Positions 39,016 to 47,551 of a DNA stretch of 64,000 nt are shown here, piece after piece. The stretch comes from Leifsonia sp. AK011 (GTDB lineage Bacteria > Actinomycetota > Actinomycetes > Actinomycetales > Microbacteriaceae). The stretch covers positions 1,736,001 through 1,800,000 of the forward strand of contig NZ_JACCCH010000001.1 of the NCBI RefSeq assembly GCF_013410945.1, in the 5' to 3' direction. The position numbers were made by a program, and so were the translations under genes. The notes under the pieces are model-generated. The model did no database searches. It saw only the letters and a program-made list of their open reading frames with translations, and was not told where the DNA came from. Positions within the stretch are counted from its first letter, which is position 1. Each line of letters begins with the position of its first letter.

Positions 39016-40215
39016 ATGGACAAGATTGTGCGGGACGCCCGACCCCAGGTGCGACCGACCCCCGAGGGGTGGAAGCAGGCCATGGGTCCGGATGGGCGAC
39101 CCGCCCTCCAGTTCGCCTCGCCGAAGCGCGGCAAGCCGCCCGTGCATCTCGCCGACCTCACGCCGGAAGCGCGCCGCGAGCGGCTCAAGGAGCTCGGGAT
39201 GCCCGCCTACCGTGCGGCCCAACTCTCGACCCACTACTTCTCCCACTACACCGATGTGGCGTCCGACATGACGGACTTGCCCGCCTCGGGTCGCGAGGAG
39301 CTCGTCGCCGGAATGCTCCCGCCTCTGCTCACCGAGGTGCGTCGCCTCGAGACGGACAAGGGCGACACGATCAAGTTCCTCTGGAAGCTGCACGATGGCG
39401 CGCTCGTCGAGTCCGTGCTCATGCGCTACCCCGGCAGGATCACGCTGTGCGTCTCGTCGCAGGCCGGCTGCGGCATGAACTGCCCCTTCTGCGCGACCGG
39501 GCAGGCGGGCCTCACCCGCAACATGTCGACCGCCGAGATCATCGACCAGATCGTGCGCGCCAACAAGGCCATCGCCGCGGGGGAGCTAGGTGGCCCCGTG
39601 CGAGGCGAGGGCGGCGAACGCGTCACCAACATCGTCTTCATGGGCATGGGCGAGCCCCTCGCCAACTACAAGCGCGTTGTCGATGCTGTGCGCATCATGA
39701 CGGCACCGCAGCCCGAAGGGCTCGGTATGTCTGCTCGGCACATCACCGTGTCGACGGTCGGCCTCGTGCCCGCCATCCTCAAGCTCGCCGAGGAGAAGAT
39801 CCCGGTCACCTTCGCGCTCTCGCTCCACGCGCCCGACGACGAGCTCCGCGACGAGCTCATCCCCGTCAACTCCCGCTGGAAGGTCGACGAGGCGCTGGAT
39901 GCCGCCCGCTCCTACTTCGAGGCGACCGGTCGCCGCGTCTCGATCGAGTACGCACTCATCAAGGACATGAACGACCACGGATGGCGCGCCGACCTCCTTG
40001 CCGCAAAACTCAACGAGCGCGGCAAGGGGTGGGTCCACGTCAACCCGATCCCGCTGAATCCGACTCCCGGCTCGATCTGGACCTCGTCGGAGCCCGACGT
40101 GATGCGCGAGTTCGTTCGCCGGATCGAGGCCGCGGGCATCCCCACGACGCTGCGCGACACTCGCGGCAAGGACATCGACGGGGCCTGCGGGCAGCTCGCC
40201 GCATCCGACTCCTGA
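39016..40215 (+). CDS. rlmN: 23S rRNA/tRNA adenine C2-methyltransferase
   Basis: Radical-SAM methyltransferase modifying A2503 of 23S rRNA and A37 of tRNAs, 399 aa. The 4Fe-4S motif [15 protein letters not shown] is near residue 157. The methyl-carrying and resolving cysteines are the usual late Cys (DGACGQL) and one in the radical-SAM half. GMGEPLANY and [20 protein letters not shown] are family hallmarks. Some 30 N-terminal residues precede the conserved part. The start follows a TACCCT -10 by 6 nt. Confidence 0.95.
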   Translation: MDKIVRDARPQVRPTPEGWKQAMGPDGRPALQFASPKRGKPPVHLADLTPEARRERLKELGMPAYRAAQLSTHYFSHYTDVASDMTDLPASGREELVAGMLPPLLTEVRRLETDKGDTIKFLWKLHDGALVESVLMRYPGRITLCVSSQAGCGMNCPFCATGQAGLTRNMSTAEIIDQIVRANKAIAAGELGGPVRGEGGERVTNIVFMGMGEPLANYKRVVDAVRIMTAPQPEGLGMSARHITVSTVGLVPAILKLAEEKIPVTFALSLHAPDDELRDELIPVNSRWKVDEALDAARSYFEATGRRVSIEYALIKDMNDHGWRADLLAAKLNERGKGWVHVNPIPLNPTPGSIWTSSEPDVMREFVRRIEAAGIPTTLRDTRGKDIDGACGQLAASDS

Positions 40216-40235
40216 CGCTGACGAAGGTCCGTCGC

Positions 40236-40241
40236 TAGGAT
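40236..40241 (+). promoter_or_regulatory. -10 element of the P-type ATPase gene
   Basis: TAGGAT is followed by 7 nt and the ATG at 40249, with no SD. Leaderless-type start. Confidence 0.45.
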
Positions 40242-40248
40242 CAGCACC

Positions 40249-42654
40249 ATGCTGAGGGGCGACGCGGGGCCGGCGGGGACGCAGGAAGCGGGACTCACCT
40301 CCGCCGAGGTGGCGGAACGCCACGCGGATGGCAGGACCAACGACTTCTCCCCGCCCTCCAGCCGCAGCCTCGGAGCGATCCTGCGCGCGAACGTGCTCAC
40401 GCTGTTCAACGGGATCATCGCGGGCTGTTTCATCGTTCTGCTGGCGATCGGGCACTGGCAGGACGCGCTGTTCGGACTGAGCGCCCTCGCGAACGCGATT
40501 ATCGGCACGGTGCAGGAGTACAGGGCGAAGCTCGCGCTCGACAAGCTCGCACTCCTCAACGCGCCGCTGGCGAGGGTCCGACGCGACGGACTCGAGCAGC
40601 AGGTTCCGGTCGCCGACGTGGTGCTGGATGACCTGCTCGAGTTGCGGCCGGGCGAGCAGATTCCGGCGGACGCCGTGGTCGTGGCATCCGCTCGCCTGCA
40701 GGTCGACGAGTCGATGCTCACGGGGGAGTCCGACCCCGTGGACAAGGATCCGGACGACCGTTTGCTCTCAGGTTCCGTCATCGTGGCCGGTGAGGGTGCC
40801 GCCCGAGTCGACCGGGTGGGTGCCGATTCCTTCGCCAACCAGCTCGCGAGCCAGGCGAAGCGCTTCTCACTCGTCGCGTCGGAGTTGCGCTCCTCGATCA
40901 ACCGCGTGCTGAAATGGCTGACTTGGGCGATCGGCCCCCTCACTCTCCTCGTGCTCAATGCCCAGATGGTGACCGAGGGCGGGTGGGCGGTCGCCATCGA
41001 ATCGGGCGACTGGCGCTCGGCCGCGGTGGACACTATCGCTGCGGTCGTTGCGATGATTCCGCTCGGGCTGGTTCTGATGACGAGCATCGCGTTTGCGGTG
41101 GGTGCGGTGAAGCTCTCGGCCCGCAAGGTGCTCGTGCAGGAACTCGCCGCAGTCGAGGGCCTCGCCAGGGTCGACATCATCTGCCTGGACAAGACCGGCA
41201 CTCTGACGGCGGGCGACATTGTCTTCGACGAAGCTCATCCGCTCGGCAATGACAGCAGTGACGACTGGAAGCGCGTGCTCGCGTGGAACGGCGCAGAACC
41301 CGATGCCAACGCGACCGCACGGTGTCTCGCGCCGGAGTTTCCCGTGCAGGAAGCGATCGAGGCCACCCATCGGATCCCGTTCTCGTCCGCTCGCAAATGG
41401 AGTGCCGTGTCCTTTGCGACCGGGCCGTCGGGCGCTTGGGTCCTGGGTGGCCCGGAGATGGTGTTCGCGGATGCACCCCAGCACGAGCCACTTCTGGCCC
41501 GGGCAGCGCAACTCGCTGGGTCCGGCAAGAGGACCCTCGTGCTGGCCCAGGCTCCCGCGAAGCTGACCGCGGCGGACGCGGAGGCCGAAAAGCGCCCCGA
41601 GGGCCTCGTGCCCCTGGCCCTCCTGACGTTTCGGGAGAGCATCCGTCCCGATGCTCGCAAGACGCTCGACTACTTCGCCGAGCAGGGCGTCGACGTCCGC
41701 ATCATCTCGGGGGACAACCCGCACACGGTCGCGGCGATCGCGCGCGAGGTGGGCCTTGAGTCTGCCCAGGGCTATGACGCTCGTGACCTGCCAGAGGACG
41801 AAAAGGAACTGCGGTCCGTCCTCGAGAAGAACCAGGTATTCGGTCGAGTGACCCCCGAGCAGAAGCGCGCAATCGTGCTCTCCCTCAAGGCTGCGGGACA
41901 CACCGTCGCCATGACGGGAGACGGTGTCAACGATGCCCTCGCGATCAAGGATGCGGACATCGGCATCGCGATGGAATCGGGCTCGGCCGCGACGAAGGCT
42001 GTGGCCAGACTCATCCTCCTCGACGGCAAGTTCTCGCACCTGCCCGGTGTGGTAAGGGAGGGGAGGCAGGTCATTGCGAACGTCGAGCGTGTCTCGATGC
42101 TCTTCCTCTCGAAAACTGCCTACGCCGTCGCGCTTGCCCTGATCTTCGGCGTTTTTCTCATGGAGTTCCCGTTCCTTCCGAGGCAGCTGTCGGTCACCGA
42201 TGGACTGACGATCGGCATCCCGGCCTTCTTCCTCGCCCTGCTGCCGAACGCGCGACGCTACGAACCTGGCTTCCTCCGCCGATCTCTGGCCTTCGCCATC
42301 CCCGCGGGAATCGTGATCGCGCTCATGATCACGGCGATCGCCCTCATCGCGAACGCACAGCAGGTCACCGTTGCGGAGGAGCGCACGGGCGCAACGATCG
42401 CCATCGCCCTCGCGGGCCTCGCCGTGCTCGTGTCGAAGTCGCTGCCGTTCACCTGGATCAAGGGTGCGATCGTCGCCGCGATGGTGCTCGGGCTGATTCT
42501 CGTGCTCGTCGTACCGATCGCCAGCTCGTTCCTCATCCTCGTGCCCCTGCCGGCCGAGTACCTCAGCTCCGTCCTGGTGTGTGTCGGGTTCGCGGTGATC
42601 GGAATCGGGCTCGTGCACATCCTGCACTCACGGCTGGTCCTGGGGCGACGATGA
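40249..42654 (+). CDS. P-type ATPase, CtpE-like
   Basis: Cation-transporting P-type ATPase of 801 aa with no N-terminal metal-binding domain. The A-domain is LTGESDPVDK near residue 160, the phosphorylation site is CLDKTGTLTAGD near 315, and the hinge is MTGDGVNDALAIKDADIGIA. There are about 10 membrane segments. It resembles mycobacterial CtpE, linked to Ca2+ uptake. The M4 motif reads IPLGLVLMTS. The form I recall for this group is PEGL, so the acidic ion ligand seems replaced. Substrate assignment is therefore tentative. Confidence 0.85.
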   Translation: MLRGDAGPAGTQEAGLTSAEVAERHADGRTNDFSPPSSRSLGAILRANVLTLFNGIIAGCFIVLLAIGHWQDALFGLSALANAIIGTVQEYRAKLALDKLALLNAPLARVRRDGLEQQVPVADVVLDDLLELRPGEQIPADAVVVASARLQVDESMLTGESDPVDKDPDDRLLSGSVIVAGEGAARVDRVGADSFANQLASQAKRFSLVASELRSSINRVLKWLTWAIGPLTLLVLNAQMVTEGGWAVAIESGDWRSAAVDTIAAVVAMIPLGLVLMTSIAFAVGAVKLSARKVLVQELAAVEGLARVDIICLDKTGTLTAGDIVFDEAHPLGNDSSDDWKRVLAWNGAEPDANATARCLAPEFPVQEAIEATHRIPFSSARKWSAVSFATGPSGAWVLGGPEMVFADAPQHEPLLARAAQLAGSGKRTLVLAQAPAKLTAADAEAEKRPEGLVPLALLTFRESIRPDARKTLDYFAEQGVDVRIISGDNPHTVAAIAREVGLESAQGYDARDLPEDEKELRSVLEKNQVFGRVTPEQKRAIVLSLKAAGHTVAMTGDGVNDALAIKDADIGIAMESGSAATKAVARLILLDGKFSHLPGVVREGRQVIANVERVSMLFLSKTAYAVALALIFGVFLMEFPFLPRQLSVTDGLTIGIPAFFLALLPNARRYEPGFLRRSLAFAIPAGIVIALMITAIALIANAQQVTVAEERTGATIAIALAGLAVLVSKSLPFTWIKGAIVAAMVLGLILVLVVPIASSFLILVPLPAEYLSSVLVCVGFAVIGIGLVHILHSRLVLGRR

Positions 42655-43160
42655 CGCGGCCTACAGCCCAACAGATCATCGAGGCGCTCGATCTGGCGCC
42701 GGCGCAGACGTGCGGATACGTGCGTGTGAGCTATGCGAACGATGTCCGCCTAGCGGAGGGTGTCCTGCCTGAGCCGTTCCAGTCGGCGCGGCCGCTCGGC
42801 ACCGCGCTCTACTTCCTCGTCGCCCCTGAGGCGCCGGTGAAGCTCCACCGCATACGCAACGACCAGCTCTACCACTACTACTCCGGGGACCCACTCGAGC
42901 TCTTGCTTCTCATGGCGGATGGCACGAGCCAGCGCCACACGATCGGGCCGGACATCCTCGCCGGGCACGAGGTGCAACTGCTGATTCCGGGAGGGACCTT
43001 CCACACGGCGCGCGTGGCGGGTGACTGGTTCCTCGGCGGCTCGACGGAGTGGCCGGGTGTGGTGCCCGAGGACGTTGAACTCGGAGACGCGGATGCCCTG
43101 GCTCAGCGTCATCCCGACGTCGCCGAGTTGATCCGTACCTACCCACTTCCGCGCAGCTAG
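42651..43160 (+). CDS. Cupin_5 (DUF985) protein
   Basis: A protein of 169 aa with the DUF985 cupin pattern: QIIEALDLAP at the start, ALYFLVAPEAPVKLHRIRND, then WFLGGSTEWPGVVPEDVELGD near the end. LHRIRNDQLYHYYSGDPLEL carries the residues aligned with cupin motif 1. The ATG overlaps the ATPase stop as ATGA, so the two are translationally coupled. The biochemical role of the family is not settled. Confidence 0.85.
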   Translation: MTRPTAQQIIEALDLAPAQTCGYVRVSYANDVRLAEGVLPEPFQSARPLGTALYFLVAPEAPVKLHRIRNDQLYHYYSGDPLELLLLMADGTSQRHTIGPDILAGHEVQLLIPGGTFHTARVAGDWFLGGSTEWPGVVPEDVELGDADALAQRHPDVAELIRTYPLPRS

Positions 43161-43177
43161 CATGTGGTCAGCTGACC
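43158..43177 (+). promoter_or_regulatory. Candidate promoter/operator of the Pr6Pr gene
   Basis: TAGCAT (43158-43163, overlapping the upstream stop) is followed at 43166-43177 by the perfect 12-bp palindrome GGTCAGCTGACC, which would cover the transcription start. The gene then has GAGGA before its ATG at 43211. Confidence 0.35.
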
Positions 43178-43210
43178 CGAGTCAGCGCAGACCGCAATCA
43201 CGAGGACCCC

Positions 43211-43885
43211 ATGAGACCAGCCTTCGGAATCTTCCGCCTCCTTGCCGCTGGCGCGGGTATCGCCGCGATCGTCGGCCAGCTGATCACGAGCCTCGACTAC
43301 TGGGCCAAGAATGACGTCACCAATGTTCCACTCGCCCTGGTGAACTTCTTCAGCTTCTTCACGATCCTCTCCAATGTCGGAGCCATCATCGTGATGCTCA
43401 TCGGCGGGTACCTGCTCTTCACCCGCAAAGCTGGTGACCCCTCGTGGTACAACCTGCTGCGAGCATCGGTCGCCACCTACATGATCATCACGGGCATCGT
43501 CTACAACCTGCTGCTGCGTGGCATCCAGCTGCCGCAGGGCACCACCCTCGAGTGGTCCAATGAGATCCTCCACGTCGCGATCCCCATCGTCATGCTGCTC
43601 GACTGGATCTTCACGCCCGGCCGCCTCCCCATCGAGTGGAACCAGCTCTGGAAGTTTCTTGTCTTCCCGGTCGTCTGGGTGGTGTACACGATGGTCCGTG
43701 GGCCCTTCACACCCAACGAGCTTGCGGGTACCTCCTACTGGTATCCGTACCCTTTCCTCAACCCGTACATCTCGCACAACGGGTACCTCTCGGTGGCCTT
43801 CTACATCGTGCTCATCGCGGCGACGATCGGACTTGTCGCAGCGGGGGTCATCTGGGTGTCCCGTCGCAAGCCGGTGTTCAGCTAG
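43211..43885 (+). CDS. Pr6Pr-family membrane protein
   Basis: A protein of 224 aa with six hydrophobic segments, matching the Pr6Pr family of predicted six-helix membrane proteins: LVNFFSFFTILSNVGAIIVM, then YNLLLRG, then EILHVAIPIVMLLDWIF and the conserved YWYPYPFLNP before the last helix. GAGGA lies before the ATG. It is unrelated to the preceding cupin gene in function as far as can be seen. No enzymatic residues can be assigned. Confidence 0.85.
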   Translation: MRPAFGIFRLLAAGAGIAAIVGQLITSLDYWAKNDVTNVPLALVNFFSFFTILSNVGAIIVMLIGGYLLFTRKAGDPSWYNLLRASVATYMIITGIVYNLLLRGIQLPQGTTLEWSNEILHVAIPIVMLLDWIFTPGRLPIEWNQLWKFLVFPVVWVVYTMVRGPFTPNELAGTSYWYPYPFLNPYISHNGYLSVAFYIVLIAATIGLVAAGVIWVSRRKPVFS

Positions 43886-43923
43886 CGGCAATCTCAGAGG
43901 CTGGCGCACCGCGCCTGCCCCGA

Positions 43924-43929
43924 TAGTCT
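43924..43929 (+). promoter_or_regulatory. -10 element of the flotillin gene
   Basis: TAGTCT is followed by 6 nt and the ATG at 43936. Leaderless-type start, although GAGG lies within the 6 nt. Confidence 0.5.
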
Positions 43930-43935
43930 GAGGTT

Positions 43936-45486
43936 ATGTTCTCCTTCAGCCTCGACCCCCTCGTGAACCTCATCGCCATTGGCGCAGTCGTGCTCGTCGT
44001 CCTGATCGTGCTCATCGTGCTGCTCCGCGGCATCAAGGTCGCGAAGCCCGACGAGGCGATCATCGTCACCTCGCGCCAGAAGGCGCTGAAGAGCGGACAG
44101 GTAGAGACGGAGAACGCCGGGCAACGGGTCGTTTTCGGATCTCGTGTCTTCGTCAAGCCGATCGTCGAGGCGTACTTCAAGCTCAGCCTGCGAAGCCGGC
44201 AGCTCAACGTGCAGGCAACGGCCCAGACGCGGGATGCGATCACCATCCGCGTCAACGCGGTTGCCGTCGTCAAGGTCGGTGGTTCCGAGTCGATGGTTCG
44301 GGCCGCCGCCCAGCGATTCCTCAACCAGCAGGACCAGATCGAAACGTCGACCGAAGAGGTGCTGAGCGGTTCCGTCCGCTCGATCGTCGGACAGCTCACG
44401 GTCACCGAGATCATCACCAACCGCAGCGCCCTGCAGGGGCAGGTGCTCGAGGCCGTTCGCGAATCGCTCGATGTGCAGGGTCTGACGATCGACACTCTGC
44501 AGATCAAGGAGATCGACGACGACAACGGTTACATCAAGGATCTGGGCCGCGCCGAAGCAGCTCGCGTGAAGCAGGTGGCCGAGATCGCCGAGTCCGTCTC
44601 GCGCCAGGCCTCGGAAGAGGCCCGCATCGCCGCCGACCAGGCTGTCGCCGAGTCCCAGCGCAAGCTCGACCTGCGCAACGCCGAGATCCAGAAGGAGACC
44701 GACAAGGCTCGGGCGGAAGCCGCCGCCGCCGCCCCGCTCGCCGAGGCGATCGCCCAGCAGGAGGTCGTGGCCCAGCAGGAGGTTACCGCGGGCAAGCGCG
44801 TCGGACTCCGCAAGCAGGAGTTGGATGCCGAGATCCGCGCGGTCGCGGATGCCGAGGCCTACGCCATCGCCAAGAACGCCGAGGCCAACGCCCTCGCCGC
44901 CGTCGCGAACGCCAACGCCGATCGCGACGCGCGTCGCTCCGCAGCGGAGGCCATCGAGGCTGAGGGTGTTGCCGAGCGGAACCGTCGTCGCAGCGCGGCG
45001 GAAGCTGTGGAGGCCGAAGGTATCGCCGAGAAGAACCGCCGTATCGCGGCATCCGAGGCACTTCAGGCCGAGGGTGAGGCCGAGGCAGTGGCCATTCGCG
45101 TTCGCGGTAACGCAGAAGCCGAGGCGACCAAGCTCAAGGCGGAGGCCCTCGCTGAGCGTGCTGGAGACCTCCTCCGTCAGCAGATCATCGACCAGCTGCC
45201 CGAGATCGTCCGCGCCGCATCGGAGCCGCTCGGCTCGATCGGAACCATGACCGTCATCTCCTCGGACGGCAAGGGCACCGAGCAGGTCGGTCAGAACGTG
45301 GCCAGCCAGCTCACGACCGTGACCCAGATCCTCAAGGACCTCGTGGGAATCGATCTCGGCGACATCGTGACGGGTCGAGTGACCGGCCAGGCGATCGGAG
45401 AAGGACTGGCCGGCGGGTCGAGCACGGCCCGTCGGAGAGCTGCGAAGTCGGCGAAGGCCGATGGTTCGGTCGAACCCAAGGCCTGA
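43936..45486 (+). CDS. Flotillin-like SPFH protein
   Basis: Membrane scaffold of lipid microdomains, 516 aa. An N-terminal membrane helix is at about 10-31, then the SPFH/band-7 domain at about 35-195 (PDEAIIVTSRQ, then VNAVAVVKVGG, then ITNRSALQGQVLEAV). A long Ala/Glu/Gln/Arg coiled coil at about 200-430 includes two near-identical 17-18-residue repeats, and a Gly/Ser/Lys-rich tail ends the protein. Flotillins usually pair with an NfeD protein, which is absent here. Its stop is 8 bp from the convergent S4 gene. Confidence 0.92.
   Translation: MFSFSLDPLVNLIAIGAVVLVVLIVLIVLLRGIKVAKPDEAIIVTSRQKALKSGQVETENAGQRVVFGSRVFVKPIVEAYFKLSLRSRQLNVQATAQTRDAITIRVNAVAVVKVGGSESMVRAAAQRFLNQQDQIETSTEEVLSGSVRSIVGQLTVTEIITNRSALQGQVLEAVRESLDVQGLTIDTLQIKEIDDDNGYIKDLGRAEAARVKQVAEIAESVSRQASEEARIAADQAVAESQRKLDLRNAEIQKETDKARAEAAAAAPLAEAIAQQEVVAQQEVTAGKRVGLRKQELDAEIRAVADAEAYAIAKNAEANALAAVANANADRDARRSAAEAIEAEGVAERNRRRSAAEAVEAEGIAEKNRRIAASEALQAEGEAEAVAIRVRGNAEAEATKLKAEALAERAGDLLRQQIIDQLPEIVRAASEPLGSIGTMTVISSDGKGTEQVGQNVASQLTTVTQILKDLVGIDLGDIVTGRVTGQAIGEGLAGGSSTARRRAAKSAKADGSVEPKA
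44932..45090 (+). repeat. Internal repeats in the flotillin coiled coil
   Basis: Three units start at 44932, 44986 and 45037. The first two read RRSAAEAIEAEGVAERN and RRSAAEAVEAEGIAEKN, and the third (RRIAASEALQAEGEAEAV) is more diverged. Units are 51-54 bp. Confidence 0.75.
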
Positions 45487-45494
45487 TCCAAGTC

Positions 45495-45866
45495 CTAGGA
45501 GCGCCCCAGCAGGCGGTCGATATCGCGCCGCTCCCGCTTGGTGGGTCGCCCGGCGCCACGGTCCCGCCGAGGGATGAAGGCCGTCTCCTCGGGGGCTGGC
45601 AACGGCGGGGAGTTGTCCACGTAGGCTGTGGCGGCGATGGCCGGTGACACACGCTTGACGAGCAGTTCGTTCACACTGAGGATCCGGTCGAACCCTGCAA
45701 TGCGCACGCGAACCTCATCGCCCCGCTTGATCGCCTGCGCGGCCTTGGCACGCTCCCCGTTGACCTTGACGTGCCCCGCTCGGCAGCCAGTCGTCGCTGC
45801 GGAGCGTGTCTTGTAGATGCGCACAGCCCAGAGCCAGCTGTCGACGCGCACGGTTCCGGCTGCCAT
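45495..45866 (-). CDS. S4-domain RNA-binding protein, Hsp15 family
   Basis: A protein of 123 aa. The S4 domain covers residues 5-70 (VRVDSWLWAVRIYKTRSAAT, then GHVKVNGERAKAAQAIKRGD). A basic tail ends RPTKRERRDIDRLLGRS. Hsp15-family proteins bind free 50S subunits carrying stalled nascent chains. The ATG directly abuts the stop of the upstream lysozyme-like gene (TAAATG), so it is probably read from that gene's promoter. Confidence 0.88.
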   Translation of the reverse strand: MAAGTVRVDSWLWAVRIYKTRSAATTGCRAGHVKVNGERAKAAQAIKRGDEVRVRIAGFDRILSVNELLVKRVSPAIAATAYVDNSPPLPAPEETAFIPRRDRGAGRPTKRERRDIDRLLGRS

Positions 45867-46997
45867 TTAGTACCAGTTGTACGCTTCGGAGTGCGCCCAG
45901 GCACCACACGGTGAGCCGTAACGACCCTGGATGTAGATCAGGCCCCACATGATCTGCGTCTCGTAGTTGGTTCGCCAGTCGGCACCATAGTTCGCCATTT
46001 TGCTGCCCGGAAGCGACTGGGGGATGCCGTACGCACCGCTCGATGCGTTGTACGCGTTGGTGCGCCATCCCGATTCGCGGTTCCACAGCCAGATCAGGCA
46101 ATTGCCCTGGTCCGCGCCGAAGCCCATCGCCGCGAGTTGACCCATCGCGAAGGCCTGGGCCGCAGCAACGTTGTTGACCTCGTTGCCCGGCACGGTGAAA
46201 CCGCCCCCACCGTCGTAGGACCCGCCTGCTCCGGGGCCGCCGGAGTCCGGTCCGCCGTTTGCCTCGAGCCCGATGCGGTACTCCTGCTCGAGACGTACCG
46301 TCGTGCCCTTCAGGCTGGCGAGTTGTTCGTAGAGTTGCGTGAGCCTGGACTGCTGCTCGGCTACGGCCGCGTCGGCTGCGTTGGCTGCGGCCGTGGCGGC
46401 ATCCGAGGCCTGTGTGGCCGTTACGGAGAGCCGGTCGCGTTCCTGCCTCGCGACCTCGGCCTGGTCGGCGAGTGACTGTGCCTGGTTGCGATCCTGCTCG
46501 GCCTGGGCCAAGGCGTCGCCCACCTGCCCGCCAACGCGACCCAGTGCCCCGAGCCGGTAGAGAAGATCATCGGAGTCGTCGCTGCCCGAGACGAGGAGGA
46601 CGGTGGTGAGATCCCCACCGCTCGACCGGTAGAGCGCGGCGGCGAGTTGCCCCGCTTCCTCTGCGGATGCTGTGGCCCGTGCCGCTGCAGCGTCCGACTG
46701 GTCCGCGAGGGCAGCGGCCGAGGCAGTGATTCGTTCCAGTGCGGACCGGGCGGCTGCGGCCTCGGCCTCGCGGGCCGCAGCGGTGTCGCCGAGTCGAGCG
46801 GCTTCCGCCTGGAGTCCATCGAGCAGGCTGCTGATGTTGGCAACCGTGGCCGCCGTTGCCGCCTCGTTGTTGCGTGCGGCTTCGACCTCGTCCCACGTCG
46901 GGTAGTCGACGGCAGAGGCGGATGCCACAGATCCGGCCACCAGCGCGAGTGCGAGCGCGCCGGACAGCGCGCCGAATCGCCTCGCTCGGGAGCTCAT
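45867..46997 (-). CDS. Secreted coiled-coil protein with C-terminal lysozyme-like domain
   Basis: An exported cell-wall protein of 376 aa. The signal peptide ends at about residue 29 (SVASASA). A long Ala/Glu-rich coiled coil covers about 33-250, similar to NlpC/P60- and CwlO-type N-termini. A Gly-rich linker precedes a C-terminal domain at about 283-376 with WLWNRESGWRTNAYNASSGA followed by YGIPQSLPGSKM, the aggregation-promoting-factor/lytic-transglycosylase-like fold with Glu in NRESGW. A peptidoglycan-cutting role is inferred. TACCCT is 6 nt before the ATG. Confidence 0.87.
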   Translation of the reverse strand: MSSRARRFGALSGALALALVAGSVASASAVDYPTWDEVEAARNNEAATAATVANISSLLDGLQAEAARLGDTAAAREAEAAAARSALERITASAAALADQSDAAAARATASAEEAGQLAAALYRSSGGDLTTVLLVSGSDDSDDLLYRLGALGRVGGQVGDALAQAEQDRNQAQSLADQAEVARQERDRLSVTATQASDAATAAANAADAAVAEQQSRLTQLYEQLASLKGTTVRLEQEYRIGLEANGGPDSGGPGAGGSYDGGGGFTVPGNEVNNVAAAQAFAMGQLAAMGFGADQGNCLIWLWNRESGWRTNAYNASSGAYGIPQSLPGSKMANYGADWRTNYETQIMWGLIYIQGRYGSPCGAWAHSEAYNWY

Positions 46998-47003
46998 GGT
47001 TCT

Positions 47004-47009
47004 AGGGTA
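47004..47009 (-). promoter_or_regulatory. -10 element of the lysozyme-like gene
   Basis: On the minus strand TACCCT is followed by 6 nt and the ATG at 46997, with no SD. Leaderless-type start. Confidence 0.5.
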
Positions 47010-47060
47010 GACACTCCTGTGACGAAAGTGAACCGTGTGACTGGTGTTACTGGACGAGCG

Positions 47061-47504
47061 TCAGGCCGTGGCGAGCTCTGATTTCCAGCGGACGAGATCC
47101 CTCACGACGGGGCTGGGGTCCGCGGCGAGCACTTCCATGGCATCCGATGGCACGAAGAAATTGACCGCGAGGAATCCACGGACCCGCTCGGAGGGATCCG
47201 TCGCCAACGACCGCAGGACGTCGCAGGGCGTCGTCTCGTTTCGCGCGACGCAGGCGCGGACCTCAGGATCCGGGTCGCGAGCGAGCTTCTCAAAGACCTC
47301 CTCGGGGAGGTGGTAGTCGAGCGCGGCCCGCTCGCGGATGCGTGGGTTCGGATCCTCGGCGAGAAGTCGCAGACGGGCGATCTTCGATGCGGTCACCGGT
47401 GGCGCGGGATGCAGGGCGGCCGCCTCTTCCGCGGTCAGCATCGCGGGAGCCTGGGCCTTCATCTGCGCGCGCTGCGCGGGAGTGTTGAACCTGATGCACG
47501 ACAT
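47061..47504 (-). CDS. Leucine-rich-repeat-variant (LRV) protein
   Basis: A soluble protein of 147 aa. After a 38-residue N-terminal part come about four 24-residue LRV-type units recognisable by (A/R)DPxPxVR: LRLLAEDPNPRIRERAALDY, LARDPDPEVRACVARNE, LATDPSERVRGFLAVNF and LAADPSPVVRDLVRW. LRV proteins form alpha/3-10 superhelices for binding. The original Azotobacter protein carries an N-terminal Fe-S cluster, for which this N-terminus has too few cysteines. TAACGT lies 6 nt before the ATG. Partner unknown. Confidence 0.78.
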   Translation of the reverse strand: MSCIRFNTPAQRAQMKAQAPAMLTAEEAAALHPAPPVTASKIARLRLLAEDPNPRIRERAALDYHLPEEVFEKLARDPDPEVRACVARNETTPCDVLRSLATDPSERVRGFLAVNFFVPSDAMEVLAADPSPVVRDLVRWKSELATA

Positions 47505-47510
47505 GCGGGT

Positions 47511-47516
47511 ACGTTA
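47511..47516 (-). promoter_or_regulatory. -10 element of the LRV gene
   Basis: On the minus strand TAACGT is followed by 6 nt and the ATG at 47504, with no SD. Leaderless-type start. Confidence 0.5.
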
Positions 47517-47551
47517 GCCGCCTTGTGTTCGGAGCGGAGGGAGCAACGCCG

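Noticed and set aside
40867-42627. A 586-codon minus-strand open frame opposite the P-type ATPase gene
   Set aside because: Antisense shadow rich in Asp, His, Arg and Glu with no domain signature and no RBS.
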